Assembly: GCA_963704805.1 (NCBI GenBank)
Contig: CAVPHS010000002.1
Location: forward strand, 496,001 to 560,000
Direction: 5' to 3'
DNA length: 64,000 bases
From: 20CM-2-65-7 sp963704805
GTDB taxonomy: Bacteria; Gemmatimonadota; Gemmatimonadetes; Gemmatimonadales; GWC2-71-9
This document shows, one piece after another, positions 1 through 8,421 of the stretch. The translations under genes were made by a program, and so were the position numbers. Within the stretch, counting starts at the first letter, position 1, and each line of letters starts with the position of its first letter. The notes under the pieces are model-generated. The model worked only from the letters and a program-made list of their open reading frames with translations, did not search any database and was not told the origin of the DNA.

Positions 1-181
1 GATCGTGGCCATCGGCAGCATCGTGCCGAAGGCGGTTCCCGAAGGCGACCGGGTCGCCGTGCGGCGCCGGATGCGGCTGACGATGAGCTGCGATCACCGC
101 GTCATCGATGGCGCGACCGGCGCGGCATTCCTGAAAACGCTGAAACAGATGCTGGAGAATCCACTGGCGATGCTGTTGTGA
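1..181 (+). CDS. 2-oxoacid dehydrogenase E2 (dihydrolipoyl acyltransferase), C-terminal fragment
   Basis: Only the last 59 codons are in the window; the gene enters from the left edge in frame 2. The fragment ends with the catalytic motif of E2 acyltransferases, DHRVIDGATGAAFL, whose His and Asp carry out acyl transfer from lipoyl-lysine to CoA. The C-terminus KQMLENPLAMLL is typical of the core domain. The gene sits 54 bp upstream of lpdA, the E3 subunit of the same complex. Which complex (pyruvate, 2-oxoglutarate or branched-chain) cannot be told from this fragment. Confidence 0.9.
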   Translation, partial: IVAIGSIVPKAVPEGDRVAVRRRMRLTMSCDHRVIDGATGAAFLKTLKQMLENPLAMLL

Positions 182-185
182 TGAC

Positions 186-213
186 GTAGGGGCGCAGCAT
201 GCTGCGCCCCTAC
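186..213. repeat. 28-bp perfect palindrome, copy 1
   Basis: A perfect inverted repeat with half-site GTAGGGGCGCAGCA fills most of the gap between the E2 stop and lpdA. An identical copy lies at 21952-21979. No T-run follows, so it is not a standard terminator. It looks like a dispersed REP-type palindrome that could also form a hairpin in the E2-lpdA transcript. Confidence 0.9.
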
Positions 214-235
214 CCAAACGAAACCAGGATCCTTC

Positions 236-1627
236 GTGGCCAATCAATTCGATGTGATCATTCTCGGCGGCGGGCCGGCGGGGTACGTCTGCGCGATCCG
301 CTGTGCGCAGCTCGGTCTCGCCACCGCGGTCATCGAGCAGGAAAAGCTGGGCGGCGTCTGCGTAAACATCGGCTGCATTCCAACCAAGGCGCTGCTGCAC
401 TCGGCCTACATCGCCAATCTCCTCAAGGAATCGAAAGACTTCGGCGTCGAGGCCGGCACCGTGAAGACGGATTACGGCGTCGCCATGAAACGATCGCGCC
501 GCGTGGCCGACCAGAACTCCAAGGGCGTCGAGTTTCTGATGAAGAAGCACAAGATCACGGTGGTCAGAGGAACCGGTACGCTGCAGCCCGGCAAAAAAGT
601 GAAGGTCGGCAGCGACGTCTATGAGGCGAAGAAGGCCGTCGTGGTCGCGACCGGCTCCCGCGTCAAAGGCATCCCGCAGATCGGCCTCGAGATCAACAAG
701 ACCACCGTTATTTCGTCCGACGAAGCGCTCCTGATGGAGCGCGTTCCGGAATCGCTCGCCATCATCGGCGCCGGCGCCGTGGGAATGGAGTTCGCCGACA
801 TCTTCTCGGCCTTCGGCGTAAAGGTGACACTCATCGAAGCGCTGCCGCGCATACTGCCCATCGAGGACGCCGAATCCTCCGACGCCGTCGCGAAGAGCTA
901 CCGCAAGCGCGGCATCGAGGTCATCGCCGGGGCCAAAGTGACCAAGGCCAACGTCGGCAAGGACAGGGTCACGCTCGACGTAGAGGCGGGCGGCGAGAAG
1001 AAACAGGTCGTCGCGGCCGCCGTCCTCATGGCCGCGGGACGCGCCGTGAACACCGAGACCATCGGGCTCAAAGAGTGCGGCATCCAGCTCACGGATCGCG
1101 GTTTCATCAAGGTCGACAAGAACCTGCAGACCACCGCGCCCGGCTATTACGCGATCGGTGACGTCGCCGGTCCACCCATGCTGGCACACAAGGGCAGCCG
1201 GGAGGGCGTGGTCGTCGCCGAGCTGCTGGCGGGCCAAAAACCGCATCCGATCAAGTACGACAACGTGCCAAGCGTGACGTATTGCCACCCCGAGGTCGCC
1301 AGCATCGGGCTGACCGAAGATCAGTGCAAAGAGAAGAAGCTCGATTACGTAACGGGGAAATTTCCCTTCTCCGCCAACGGCCGCGCCCGCGGCACCGGCG
1401 AGACCGAAGGCTTCGTCAAGATCATCCGCGACAAGAAGTACGGCGAGATTCTGGGGGCGCACATCGTCGGCGCGCACGCCTCCGAGATGATCCACGAGCT
1501 CACGGTGGCGCGGGAGAATGAGTACACGGTCGAGGAAGTCGAGCTGGCGATCCACGCGCATCCGACGATGTCCGAGGCGGTCGCCGAAGCGGCGCTCGAT
1601 TCGCTGGGCCGCGTGCTGAACATATGA
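236..1627 (+). CDS. lpdA: Dihydrolipoyl dehydrogenase (E3)
   Basis: A 463-residue FAD/NAD disulphide oxidoreductase that reoxidises dihydrolipoyl groups on E2 and passes electrons to NAD+. Visible features are the FAD-binding GGGPAGY near residues 11-17, the redox disulphide in GGVCVNIGCIPTKA (Cys42 and Cys47), a second nucleotide fold with GAGAVGME near residue 180, and the C-terminal His-Glu motif HPTMSE near 442. Length is normal for the family. The start is GTG at 236, preceded by AGGAT at 226-230. It follows the E2 gene and overlaps the next gene by an ATGA junction. Confidence 0.97.
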   Translation: MANQFDVIILGGGPAGYVCAIRCAQLGLATAVIEQEKLGGVCVNIGCIPTKALLHSAYIANLLKESKDFGVEAGTVKTDYGVAMKRSRRVADQNSKGVEFLMKKHKITVVRGTGTLQPGKKVKVGSDVYEAKKAVVVATGSRVKGIPQIGLEINKTTVISSDEALLMERVPESLAIIGAGAVGMEFADIFSAFGVKVTLIEALPRILPIEDAESSDAVAKSYRKRGIEVIAGAKVTKANVGKDRVTLDVEAGGEKKQVVAAAVLMAAGRAVNTETIGLKECGIQLTDRGFIKVDKNLQTTAPGYYAIGDVAGPPMLAHKGSREGVVVAELLAGQKPHPIKYDNVPSVTYCHPEVASIGLTEDQCKEKKLDYVTGKFPFSANGRARGTGETEGFVKIIRDKKYGEILGAHIVGAHASEMIHELTVARENEYTVEEVELAIHAHPTMSEAVAEAALDSLGRVLNI

Positions 1628-2028
1628 CCGAAGAGCACGCGAAGGACCCGCTCGCGCTCGGTTTGGGGTCGCTGGCGGGAGGTGTGGGTTTCGGCGCGGC
1701 GTTCCTGTCCACCGCCCAAGTCTGGGTTGCCCTCAATGAGGAGCGCTATGACTTCAACGGCATGCTGTTGACAGTCGCCCCGTTCGTTGCGCTCGCCGTA
1801 GGTGGTATTGTCGGTTGGTACCGGAGTTACGCCCTCGAGAATATCTGGCAGCGGGGTGTGATCGCGGTCCTCGCAGCGATTGGCGCGTTTCTGATCGGCA
1901 TTCTCGCAGCGCCGATCAACACACTGCTCGGACCCTGGGGCATGACCGTGTGGGTCTTGCTCAATATCGCGTTGGGGATACTGGCCACACGCTGGGCGAT
2001 TAAGGGCAAAGGCTCGCAGGCAGCATGA
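1624..2028 (+). CDS. Small integral membrane protein, unknown function
   Basis: A 134-residue protein with about four hydrophobic segments (residues about 10-30, 45-62, 72-95 and 102-122), hence probably a four-helix inner-membrane protein. I recognise no family motif. It overlaps lpdA by four bases at its start and lipB by four bases at its end, so it is translated within the lipoate/dehydrogenase operon. A link to that pathway is only implied by this coupling. Confidence 0.75.
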   Translation: MTEEHAKDPLALGLGSLAGGVGFGAAFLSTAQVWVALNEERYDFNGMLLTVAPFVALAVGGIVGWYRSYALENIWQRGVIAVLAAIGAFLIGILAAPINTLLGPWGMTVWVLLNIALGILATRWAIKGKGSQAA

Positions 2029-2735
2029 ACGCACTCGAAGTCATCCAGGCCGGGCGAGTTCCCTATGCCGAAGCCCTCGAATGGCAGCGACAGCTCGCGG
2101 AGAACCGGATCGCGGGTCGCCTGCCGCATGACGTGCTATTGCTACTCGAGCACCCGCCCGTCGTTACTCTGGGACGGAGCTCACACGCGGGGAACGTGCT
2201 GCGCCCGACGGGCATCGAGGTGTTCGAGGTGGAGCGCGGCGGGGACGTGACGTTCCACGGTCCGGGACAGCTCGTCGGCTATCCAATCCTCCACCTCAGC
2301 GCGTACAAGCAGGACCTGCACTGGTACCTGCGCACACTCGAACAGGCGCTGATCGACGCGCTCAGCCTGCTCGACATCCCCGCTGAGCGGAATCGAGGGT
2401 ACACGGGTGTTTGGACGCGGGGCCGGAAGATCGCCAGCATCGGCATTCACGTGAAGCAATGGGTGACCTGGCACGGGTTCGCCCTCAATGTGACCACAGA
2501 TCTCACCGAGTTTCAGCGCATCGTGCCCTGCGGAATCCCGGATGTGGTCATGACTTCTGTACAGCGGGAAACGGGAAACGGGAAACGCGAAACGTTGTGG
2601 GATGAAAGCGTCGCGGCAGTCGTGAGAGGATTTGAGAGAGCATTCGACGTTTCTATTATTCCGTCCCCTAAAGGGGCGGCTCGGCAAACTCACGCGTCCT
2701 TAAGGACGCCCGCTGTTGCCGAGCCGGGGCCTTAG
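2025..2735 (+). CDS. lipB: Octanoyltransferase LipB
   Basis: Transfers octanoyl from octanoyl-ACP to the lipoyl domains of dehydrogenase and glycine-cleavage subunits, the first step of lipoate assembly. Family motifs are RGGDVTFHGPGQLVGYP (residues 71-87), GRKIASIGIHV with catalytic Lys135, and IVPCGI with catalytic Cys169. Location beside E2 and E3 genes suits the role. The end is odd: residues about 181-190 are encoded by a 7-bp tandem repeat, and residues about 213-236 plus the stop codon come from a hairpin element, so the protein probably ended near residue 210 originally. The ATG overlaps the preceding stop. Confidence 0.95.
   Translation: MNALEVIQAGRVPYAEALEWQRQLAENRIAGRLPHDVLLLLEHPPVVTLGRSSHAGNVLRPTGIEVFEVERGGDVTFHGPGQLVGYPILHLSAYKQDLHWYLRTLEQALIDALSLLDIPAERNRGYTGVWTRGRKIASIGIHVKQWVTWHGFALNVTTDLTEFQRIVPCGIPDVVMTSVQRETGNGKRETLWDESVAAVVRGFERAFDVSIIPSPKGAARQTHASLRTPAVAEPGP
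2565..2592 (+). repeat. Heptanucleotide tandem repeat CGGGAAA x4 inside lipB
   Basis: Four consecutive 7-bp units lie within the lipB reading frame; the last has one mismatch (CGCGAAA). Because 7 is not a multiple of 3, gain or loss of one unit would shift the frame of the LipB C-terminus. Confidence 0.85.
2671..2732. repeat. Hairpin repeat element forming the 3' end of lipB
   Basis: Arms CGGCTCGGCAA (2677-2687) and TTGCCGAGCCG (2716-2726) pair perfectly, with an AAGG/CCTT extension outside. The loop holds a separate 16-bp palindrome, GCGTCCTTAAGGACGC (2694-2709). The element encodes the last residues of LipB and runs up to its TAG. It resembles a small REP/MITE-type insertion. Confidence 0.7.
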
Positions 2736-2756
2736 CCCACGGAACAACAACAGTCC

Positions 2757-3383
2757 GTGGCCTCCTCCCCTCCTCGCATTCCCCCCGGTCAAATCCAAAC
2801 GACAAAATGGCCGGTGCTGCATTACGGCGATGTGCCCACGGTCGAAACGTCGACGTGGACGTTCTCGGTCTCGGGACTGGTCGAACGCCCCTTCTCGCTG
2901 AAGTGGGATGAGTTTCTCGCCCTCCCTCGCAAGACGGTCCACTGTGACATCCATTGCGTGACGACGTGGAGCAGGCTCGATAACGACTTCGAGGGGGTGC
3001 CGGTCCAGGATCTCCTAAAGCGCGCGGCCCTCAAGAAGGAAGCGAAGTACTGTCTTGTCGTCGCCGAGCAGGGGTTCACGACCAACCTGCCGCTGGCCGA
3101 CCTCGATCGGCCGGAGAACCTCGTTGCGCTGAACTGGGCCGGCGAGCCGCTGACTCCCGAACACGGGTGGCCCGCGCGTCTGCTGGTTCCGCATCTCTAT
3201 TTCTGGAAGAGCGCGAAGTGGGTGCGCGGGTTCGAGCTGTTAGACGAGGACCTGCCGGGGTTCTGGGAGCAAAACGGCTATCACATGCGGGGCGATCCGT
3301 GGACCGAAGAGCGGTACGGCGGGCGGGGGCTGACTCAACACGAGATCAACAAATTCCGCAACGCGAGTAAGAAGCACCTTTAG
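2757..3383 (+). CDS. Sulfite-oxidase-like molybdopterin oxidoreductase
   Basis: A 208-residue protein of the sulfite oxidase / YedY fold that binds a molybdenum cofactor. The expected Mo-ligand cysteine is in HCVTTWS (Cys67). The C-terminal part with HGWPARLLVPHLYFWKSAKWV is typical of the bacterial short SUOX-like proteins that lack heme and dimerisation domains. No signal peptide is visible, so a cytoplasmic location is likely, unlike YedY/MsrP. The GTG start has only a weak upstream GGA. It lies 21 bp after lipB and ends convergently, overlapping the next gene by four bases. The substrate is not known. Confidence 0.85.
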   Translation: MASSPPRIPPGQIQTTKWPVLHYGDVPTVETSTWTFSVSGLVERPFSLKWDEFLALPRKTVHCDIHCVTTWSRLDNDFEGVPVQDLLKRAALKKEAKYCLVVAEQGFTTNLPLADLDRPENLVALNWAGEPLTPEHGWPARLLVPHLYFWKSAKWVRGFELLDEDLPGFWEQNGYHMRGDPWTEERYGGRGLTQHEINKFRNASKKHL

Positions 3384-3970
3384 GCCAGCAGCGCCTCCAC
3401 CTCGTGAGCTGCTTCCTGCTGGTAGCGGCTCTCCTCGTTCAGCTCCCGCGCCAACTGTCCGAGACTTTCGCCCGCCTCCGCTCCCTGCGCTGCCTGCCAG
3501 CGGCTGAGTGCCGCGCTCGCATCCTGTAACCGCTGCGTGAGGAGATCGCGCCCCCGCCGGCACCGTTCGAGCGCGTCACTCCAGCGCGGCGACTGCGCGT
3601 GCGTCGTCCCCTGCTGCGCGTCGAATGCCTGGAGATGGAGCTCGAGCGCCGCGAGCTGGCGTGCCGCCTCACATGCGGCGAGGACCAGCGGAGTCGCGTA
3701 CGCCGGTGCGGAAACGGCAGCTGCCCGTCGCAGCAGGTCGAGGAGCAGAACGCGCGCTTGTCCCTCCTGTAGCTGCGCGAGGACGTCCGCGGCCACGGCG
3801 TTCCATTCCGGAGTGCGCCGGCCCAGAGCCGCCGCGGTCGCGAGCGCCGCGGCCACGAGCGGTGTGGTTACAAACAGCACGGGCGTGGCGGCGAGGAACC
3901 CGGCGAGCGTCCCGCCAAGCGACACCGCGGCAATGAGCGGCAGGATCTCGCGTGGAACGGAGGCTCTCAT
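3380..3970 (-). CDS. Hypothetical protein with N-terminal membrane segments and helical tail
   Basis: 196 residues. Residues about 10-50 contain two adjacent hydrophobic stretches (PLIAAVSLGGTLAGFLAATP and a following LFVTTPLVAAALATAAAL). The rest is Ala/Leu/Gln/Glu-rich and probably helical or coiled coil. I recognise no family. Its ATG overlaps the stop of the upstream TPR-like gene by four bases, so the two are co-transcribed. The 3' end converges with the SUOX-like gene. Confidence 0.6.
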   Translation of the reverse strand: MRASVPREILPLIAAVSLGGTLAGFLAATPVLFVTTPLVAAALATAAALGRRTPEWNAVAADVLAQLQEGQARVLLLDLLRRAAAVSAPAYATPLVLAACEAARQLAALELHLQAFDAQQGTTHAQSPRWSDALERCRRGRDLLTQRLQDASAALSRWQAAQGAEAGESLGQLARELNEESRYQQEAAHEVEALLA

Positions 3971-4548
3971 TCTTTGAGGCGTTCCAGCGTCTCGCGCGCG
4001 CGCTGCGTCCAGCCGTCGTTCTCGTGGTAGTAAGAAAGAAAGGCCGTGAGGTTTTTGCGCGCGCGCCGCGACTGCCCGAGCGCATACTCGGCCATGCCGG
4101 CGTGATACAGCGCCATGTAGTGATTAGGCCAGTAGTCGATGACCAGCTCCATGATCGGTCCGGCGGCGCGATCATCACCCGCATCGGCGATGGGATGGGC
4201 GGCGTCGAACACGATTCCCACGGCGCGATAACGATCGCCGTCGGGGAGGCGATCGATGATGGCGCGAGCCGAATCGATCTTCCCAGCCAGCGCGTAGCAG
4301 GCGGAGCTGAAACCCTGTCCTTCGAGGGTCGCGGGCGCGGGGAGCGTGCGGTGCGCGAGCTCGACCTCGACCGGATTACAGTGCGGCTTCATCTGAACCC
4401 ACCACGCGACGCCAGGACCCGAGAAGCCGGCGCCAGAGGACGACGGCTCGGTGGCAACAGAACCGGGCCGGGATTGATAATGGCGCAGCATGACCATCCC
4501 GCAGATTGCGAGATAACCAAGGCCGGCGAGGTACAGGGGTCTGTGCAT
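3967..4548 (-). CDS. Membrane-anchored TPR-like protein
   Basis: 193 residues from the ATG at 4548, chosen because GGAAG lies five bases upstream and because longer in-frame starts run into the upstream peptidase gene. An N-terminal hydrophobic helix (YLAGLGYLAICGMVML) anchors it. The C-terminal half has a tetratricopeptide-like pattern (MALYHAGMAEYALGQSRRARKNL). No specific function can be given. It lies between the M20 peptidase and a second unknown gene, all on the same strand. Confidence 0.6.
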   Translation of the reverse strand: MHRPLYLAGLGYLAICGMVMLRHYQSRPGSVATEPSSSGAGFSGPGVAWWVQMKPHCNPVEVELAHRTLPAPATLEGQGFSSACYALAGKIDSARAIIDRLPDGDRYRAVGIVFDAAHPIADAGDDRAAGPIMELVIDYWPNHYMALYHAGMAEYALGQSRRARKNLTAFLSYYHENDGWTQRARETLERLKE

Positions 4549-4595
4549 GGGCTTCCATAATGAAGGACGACCGGGGAAGCCGGCTGTGCACAGGG

Positions 4596-5933
4596 TCACA
4601 AATCGCGTTGCGATCCCAGCAGTTCGTAGAACGTGCGGAACACCTCGATCCCGTCCCACAACTGCTTGAGCTCGAGCTTCTCATTGGGGGCGTGCAGCCG
4701 GTCGTCGGGCAGACCGATGCCCGTCAACAGCACCGGCGCCCCGCCCGAGGCGAGCGCCGGGACCACGGGAATCGACCCACCGGCGCGCGCGCGGACCGCG
4801 CGCCGGCCGATGACCCGCTCGAACGCCTGGTCGAGCAGCTTGAACGAGGGATGATCGACTTTGATCTGCGCAGGGTCGGCGCCGTGCAGAAAGCGGACGG
4901 TCGCCGTCACATACTTGGGCGCGAAACGTTTGACCGCGGCGGCCAGCTGCTTCTCGACGTCCTTGAGCTTCTGATTGGGCACGAGCCGCATGCTGACCTT
5001 GGCGGTCGCCTCAGCTGGAATGACGGTCTTCGCGCCCTCTCCAGTAAAGCCGCCGAGAATGCCGTGAATCTCGAAGGTGGGGAGCGCCCAGAGACGCTCC
5101 AGCACGGAGTACTTCTTGATGCCGACGAGTGCCTTCCCCTGCACGCGTTTCTTGAGAAAGTCTTTGTCGTTGAACGGCAGCTTCTTCCAGGCGGCGAGCT
5201 CCGCCTTGGACGGACGCTTCACCGCCTTGTAGAAGCCGGGGATGTTGATCCACCCGTCCTCGCGCTTGAGCCGCGTGAGCAGGCGGGCCAGCTCCTCGTG
5301 CGCGTTGGGTGCCGCGCCGCCGTATTCCCCCGAATGCAGATCGGTCTTGGACGTGCGCACCGTGATTTCCGCGTAACACAGGCCGCGCAGCGTCGTGTAG
5401 ATCGCCGGCCAGCCGGGTGCGACGTACGACATGTCCGCCACCAACGCGACGTCGGCTTGGACGCGATTCGGCTCGCGCTTGAGGAGATCGAACAAAACCG
5501 TCGAGCCGAACTCTTCCTCGCCTTCGATGAGAAAGCGGAAATTGACGGGCGGCGGGCCGCCGGCTTCGATCGCCTTCAGCAGGCAAAAGACCTGGCCCTT
5601 GTCGTCGGCGGCGCCGCGCGCATAGAGACGGCCGTCGCGCAGCGTCGGCTCGAACGGCGGCGACGTCCACTCGCCGAGCGGATCGGGAGGTTGCACGTCG
5701 TAGTGGCCGTAAATCAACAACGTGGGTGCGCCTGGTACCTCGGGGCCAACACCCCACACCACAGGGTGCGTGTCACTGCCGAGAAACTCGACGTCGTGAC
5801 AGCCGAGCCGGCGCAGCTCCGCCGCCACCCAATCGGCGGCACGGCGGCAATCTTGATTGTGCACAGGGAGCGTCGAAACCGAGGGGATACGGAGGAAGTC
5901 GCTCAGCTCGCGCAGCAGTAGATCTCGATCCAT
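4596..5933 (-). CDS. M20 family metallopeptidase (dipeptidase type)
   Basis: 445 residues from the ATG at 5933 (MDRDLLLREL). Zinc-binding and catalytic motifs of the M20/ArgE/DapE family are in order: YGHYDVQPPDP (His ligand and catalytic Asp), GAADDKGQ (bridging Asp), EGEEEFGS (catalytic Glu and ligand Glu), the DMSYVAPG Asp, and the C-terminal HAPNE His. Between them lies the small dimerisation domain. These cytosolic enzymes hydrolyse dipeptides or N-acyl amino acids; the exact substrate is not visible. It is divergent from the TPR gene at 6002 with a 68-bp shared upstream region. Confidence 0.92.
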   Translation of the reverse strand: MDRDLLLRELSDFLRIPSVSTLPVHNQDCRRAADWVAAELRRLGCHDVEFLGSDTHPVVWGVGPEVPGAPTLLIYGHYDVQPPDPLGEWTSPPFEPTLRDGRLYARGAADDKGQVFCLLKAIEAGGPPPVNFRFLIEGEEEFGSTVLFDLLKREPNRVQADVALVADMSYVAPGWPAIYTTLRGLCYAEITVRTSKTDLHSGEYGGAAPNAHEELARLLTRLKREDGWINIPGFYKAVKRPSKAELAAWKKLPFNDKDFLKKRVQGKALVGIKKYSVLERLWALPTFEIHGILGGFTGEGAKTVIPAEATAKVSMRLVPNQKLKDVEKQLAAAVKRFAPKYVTATVRFLHGADPAQIKVDHPSFKLLDQAFERVIGRRAVRARAGGSIPVVPALASGGAPVLLTGIGLPDDRLHAPNEKLELKQLWDGIEVFRTFYELLGSQRDL

Positions 5934-6001
5934 CGCGGCACAAATGTAGACACCCAGGTCGCCGCTAGCCAGCGACAGGGCCCCGGGTAGATTTGAGCGC
6001 C

Positions 6002-7129
6002 ATGCGCACAACCGCATCCTACGATCTGTTTCCCGACGCCCGCAGCGAGCGAGCGCTCGCCCGCGCGCGCTGGCTCGTGCGCGAGGGAAGGACGAAGGAC
6101 GCGCAAACGGCGTACGACGGGCTGCTCGCCACCAAGCCGGAGCTGAAGGTTAGCTGGGCCGAGTACTTCGAGCTGCTGCGAAGCAGTGGATTAAAGGAAG
6201 AGGCGCTGCAGCTCGCCGATCGCGCCCGCGCGACGTTTGGGGAGACCGGCTTCTCGTTCACACTGCGTGGCGCCGCCCTTACCGAGCTGGGGCGATATCC
6301 GGAAGCGCTGGCGGAACTCGAGCGCGCGGTCGAGGCCGATCCCGATTTCGCCCTCGTGTGGCACGAGCTGGGCTACGCCGCGTACAAGATCGGCGATCGC
6401 AATCGCGCGTTGCTGGCGCTGGACCGTGCGTTTGCGCTCGAGCCGCATACAGACACGCTGAAGCTGCGGGGCCAGATTTTGCTGGAAGCAGGTCGCTATC
6501 AGGCCGCCGAGGTCGCGTTCGAGGGTGCCGCGCAGGCGGCCGAGCACGAAGAGCAACGGCTCGAGGCTGAACGACAAATCCTTGCGACACGCAGGTACGC
6601 CTCGTATGCCCCCCGTCGACCGGATGACCTCAACCCGGCTGAGCGTTGGTTCGCCGACACGGGGACCGCGGTGCTTGCATCCACACCCGGGCCTGTCGCG
6701 CCGAGTGATGAAACGCTCGTCGCAACCTTCGCGGAAGTCGCCGCCGGCGGGGATTGGCATTTCGGTCAGGTCATCTTGCTCGGTCCGGAGTTCCCGGCCT
6801 GCAACGATCTGGCGGATCGCATGGGCGCGCCCCTGGTCACCTCTTCCGCATTCGATCCCGCCGTGTGTCCATTGATCGTCGCCCTGCGGCCGCTGCTGGC
6901 CGACACGACGTGGACCGGCATTGTCGGCCGGTTGGCCGATCAGACGACCGGGCTGGTACTGACGATGGAGCACCCCGCCGAGGATTGGATGGGGACTAGC
7001 GCGGATGTGGTGGGCGTACTGACGGACGGCGGCAGCCGCCGCGAGCGCGCGCCGAATCCCACCCAGGCGCTCGGCGAGGCGCAGCAGGCCGGATCGCGGC
7101 TCGCGGGCCGTCGCCTGCGCCCTCTCTAA
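6002..7129 (+). CDS. TPR-repeat protein of unknown function
   Basis: 375 residues from ATG 6002 (TTG at 5993 is the alternative). The first half carries several tetratricopeptide units, for example around RGAALTELGRYPEALAELER and WHELGYAAYKIGDRNRALLA. The second half, from about residue 200, has no motif I recognise. There is no signal peptide or membrane segment, so it is probably cytosolic. It precedes glutamate dehydrogenase by 14 bp and is likely in the same transcript. Confidence 0.7.
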   Translation: MRTTASYDLFPDARSERALARARWLVREGRTKDAQTAYDGLLATKPELKVSWAEYFELLRSSGLKEEALQLADRARATFGETGFSFTLRGAALTELGRYPEALAELERAVEADPDFALVWHELGYAAYKIGDRNRALLALDRAFALEPHTDTLKLRGQILLEAGRYQAAEVAFEGAAQAAEHEEQRLEAERQILATRRYASYAPRRPDDLNPAERWFADTGTAVLASTPGPVAPSDETLVATFAEVAAGGDWHFGQVILLGPEFPACNDLADRMGAPLVTSSAFDPAVCPLIVALRPLLADTTWTGIVGRLADQTTGLVLTMEHPAEDWMGTSADVVGVLTDGGSRRERAPNPTQALGEAQQAGSRLAGRRLRPL

Positions 7130-7143
7130 CTCTCCCAAACATC

Positions 7144-8421
7144 ATGGCAGCTATCGAGCAACCGCCGCGTCCCAGTCGAGCGCCCATGTCCGGCCGGGCG
7201 ATCGTTCAAAGCCAGTTCGATCGCGCCGCCGATCTCATCAACCTCGAAGCCTACATGCGGAGGATTCTCTGCTCCCCATTCCGCGAGGTGCAGGTCGAGG
7301 TCCCGGTGCGGATGGACGATGGGCGGATCGAGGTCTTCACCGGCTACCGGATTCAGCACAACGGCGCGCGCGGTCCGTGCAAAGGCGGTATTCGCTACCA
7401 TCCCGAGGCCGATCACGACGAAGTGCTCGGCCTCGCGACGATCATGACGTGGAAGACCGCGCTGATGGACATCCCCTTCGGGGGCGCGAAGGGGGGCGTC
7501 ACGGTCGATCCCAAGAAACTCTCCAAGCTCGAGCTCGAACGCCTGACCCGCCGCTTCACGCAACGCGTGGCCATCGTGCTGGGTCCGTATCGCGACATTC
7601 CCGCGCCCGACGTCAACACCAATGCCCAGGTGATGGCGTGGATCCTCGACGAGTATTCGAGCCGGCAGGGGTATACCCCGGCCGTCGTCACCGGTAAGCC
7701 CGTCGCACTGGGCGGCTCGCTGGGACGAGAAGAAGCGACGGGCCGCGGGGTGATGTACGTGATGCAGGAGTACGCGCGCGACTTCGGGATCACGCTCCCC
7801 GGCGCCCGGGTGGTCATCCAGGGCTTCGGCAACGTGGGAAGTCATCTCGCCCGCCTGGTCGACACCGAAGCGCACGCAAAAGTGGTTGCGGTAAGTGACG
7901 TGTCAGGTGGGATCTACAACGACACGGGGCTCGACATTCCGGGGCTGCTCGCTCACGTGGCCCAGGGCAGGCCGGTGACCGAGTGGAAAGGTGGCAAGCG
8001 CATCACCAACGAGGAGCTCTGGACCATCCCGTGCGAATGGCTGGTGCCGGCGGCGCTCGGAGGGGTGATCACGAAAGAAGCCAACGCCAACACGATCGAC
8101 TGCAAGGTGGTGGTCGAGGGCGCCAACGAACCCACGACACCGACGGCCGATCGGATTCTGGAGGAGCGCGGCATCGCGGTGATTCCCGACTTTCTTGCCA
8201 ACGCAGGCGGCGTCACGGTCAGCTACTACGAGTGGGCCCAGAATCTCCAGCAGTATCGCTGGACGCACGAGCAGGTGAATCGCGAGCTGAAGGCGACGAT
8301 TACGAAAGCCTATACGTCGGTGCGGGATCTCGCAAAAGAGAAAGGCGTCACGTTCCGCACAGCGGCGTACGGGATCGCGCTGCAACGCGTGGCGGACGCG
8401 GAACGACTCAGAGGAAACTAG
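7144..8421 (+). CDS. gdhA: Glu/Leu/Phe/Val dehydrogenase (glutamate dehydrogenase)
   Basis: 425 residues. Catalyses reversible oxidative deamination of an amino acid, probably glutamate, linking nitrogen and carbon metabolism. Motifs are GPCKGGIRYHP with a substrate-binding Lys, the catalytic Lys region PFGGAKGG, and the dinucleotide-binding GFGNVGSH near residue 228. The C-terminal NAGGVTVSYYEWAQN is typical of the hexameric 420-residue class. Cofactor preference cannot be settled by eye. The 3' end converges with the aminopeptidase gene and overlaps it by four bases. Confidence 0.95.
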   Translation: MAAIEQPPRPSRAPMSGRAIVQSQFDRAADLINLEAYMRRILCSPFREVQVEVPVRMDDGRIEVFTGYRIQHNGARGPCKGGIRYHPEADHDEVLGLATIMTWKTALMDIPFGGAKGGVTVDPKKLSKLELERLTRRFTQRVAIVLGPYRDIPAPDVNTNAQVMAWILDEYSSRQGYTPAVVTGKPVALGGSLGREEATGRGVMYVMQEYARDFGITLPGARVVIQGFGNVGSHLARLVDTEAHAKVVAVSDVSGGIYNDTGLDIPGLLAHVAQGRPVTEWKGGKRITNEELWTIPCEWLVPAALGGVITKEANANTIDCKVVVEGANEPTTPTADRILEERGIAVIPDFLANAGGVTVSYYEWAQNLQQYRWTHEQVNRELKATITKAYTSVRDLAKEKGVTFRTAAYGIALQRVADAERLRGN

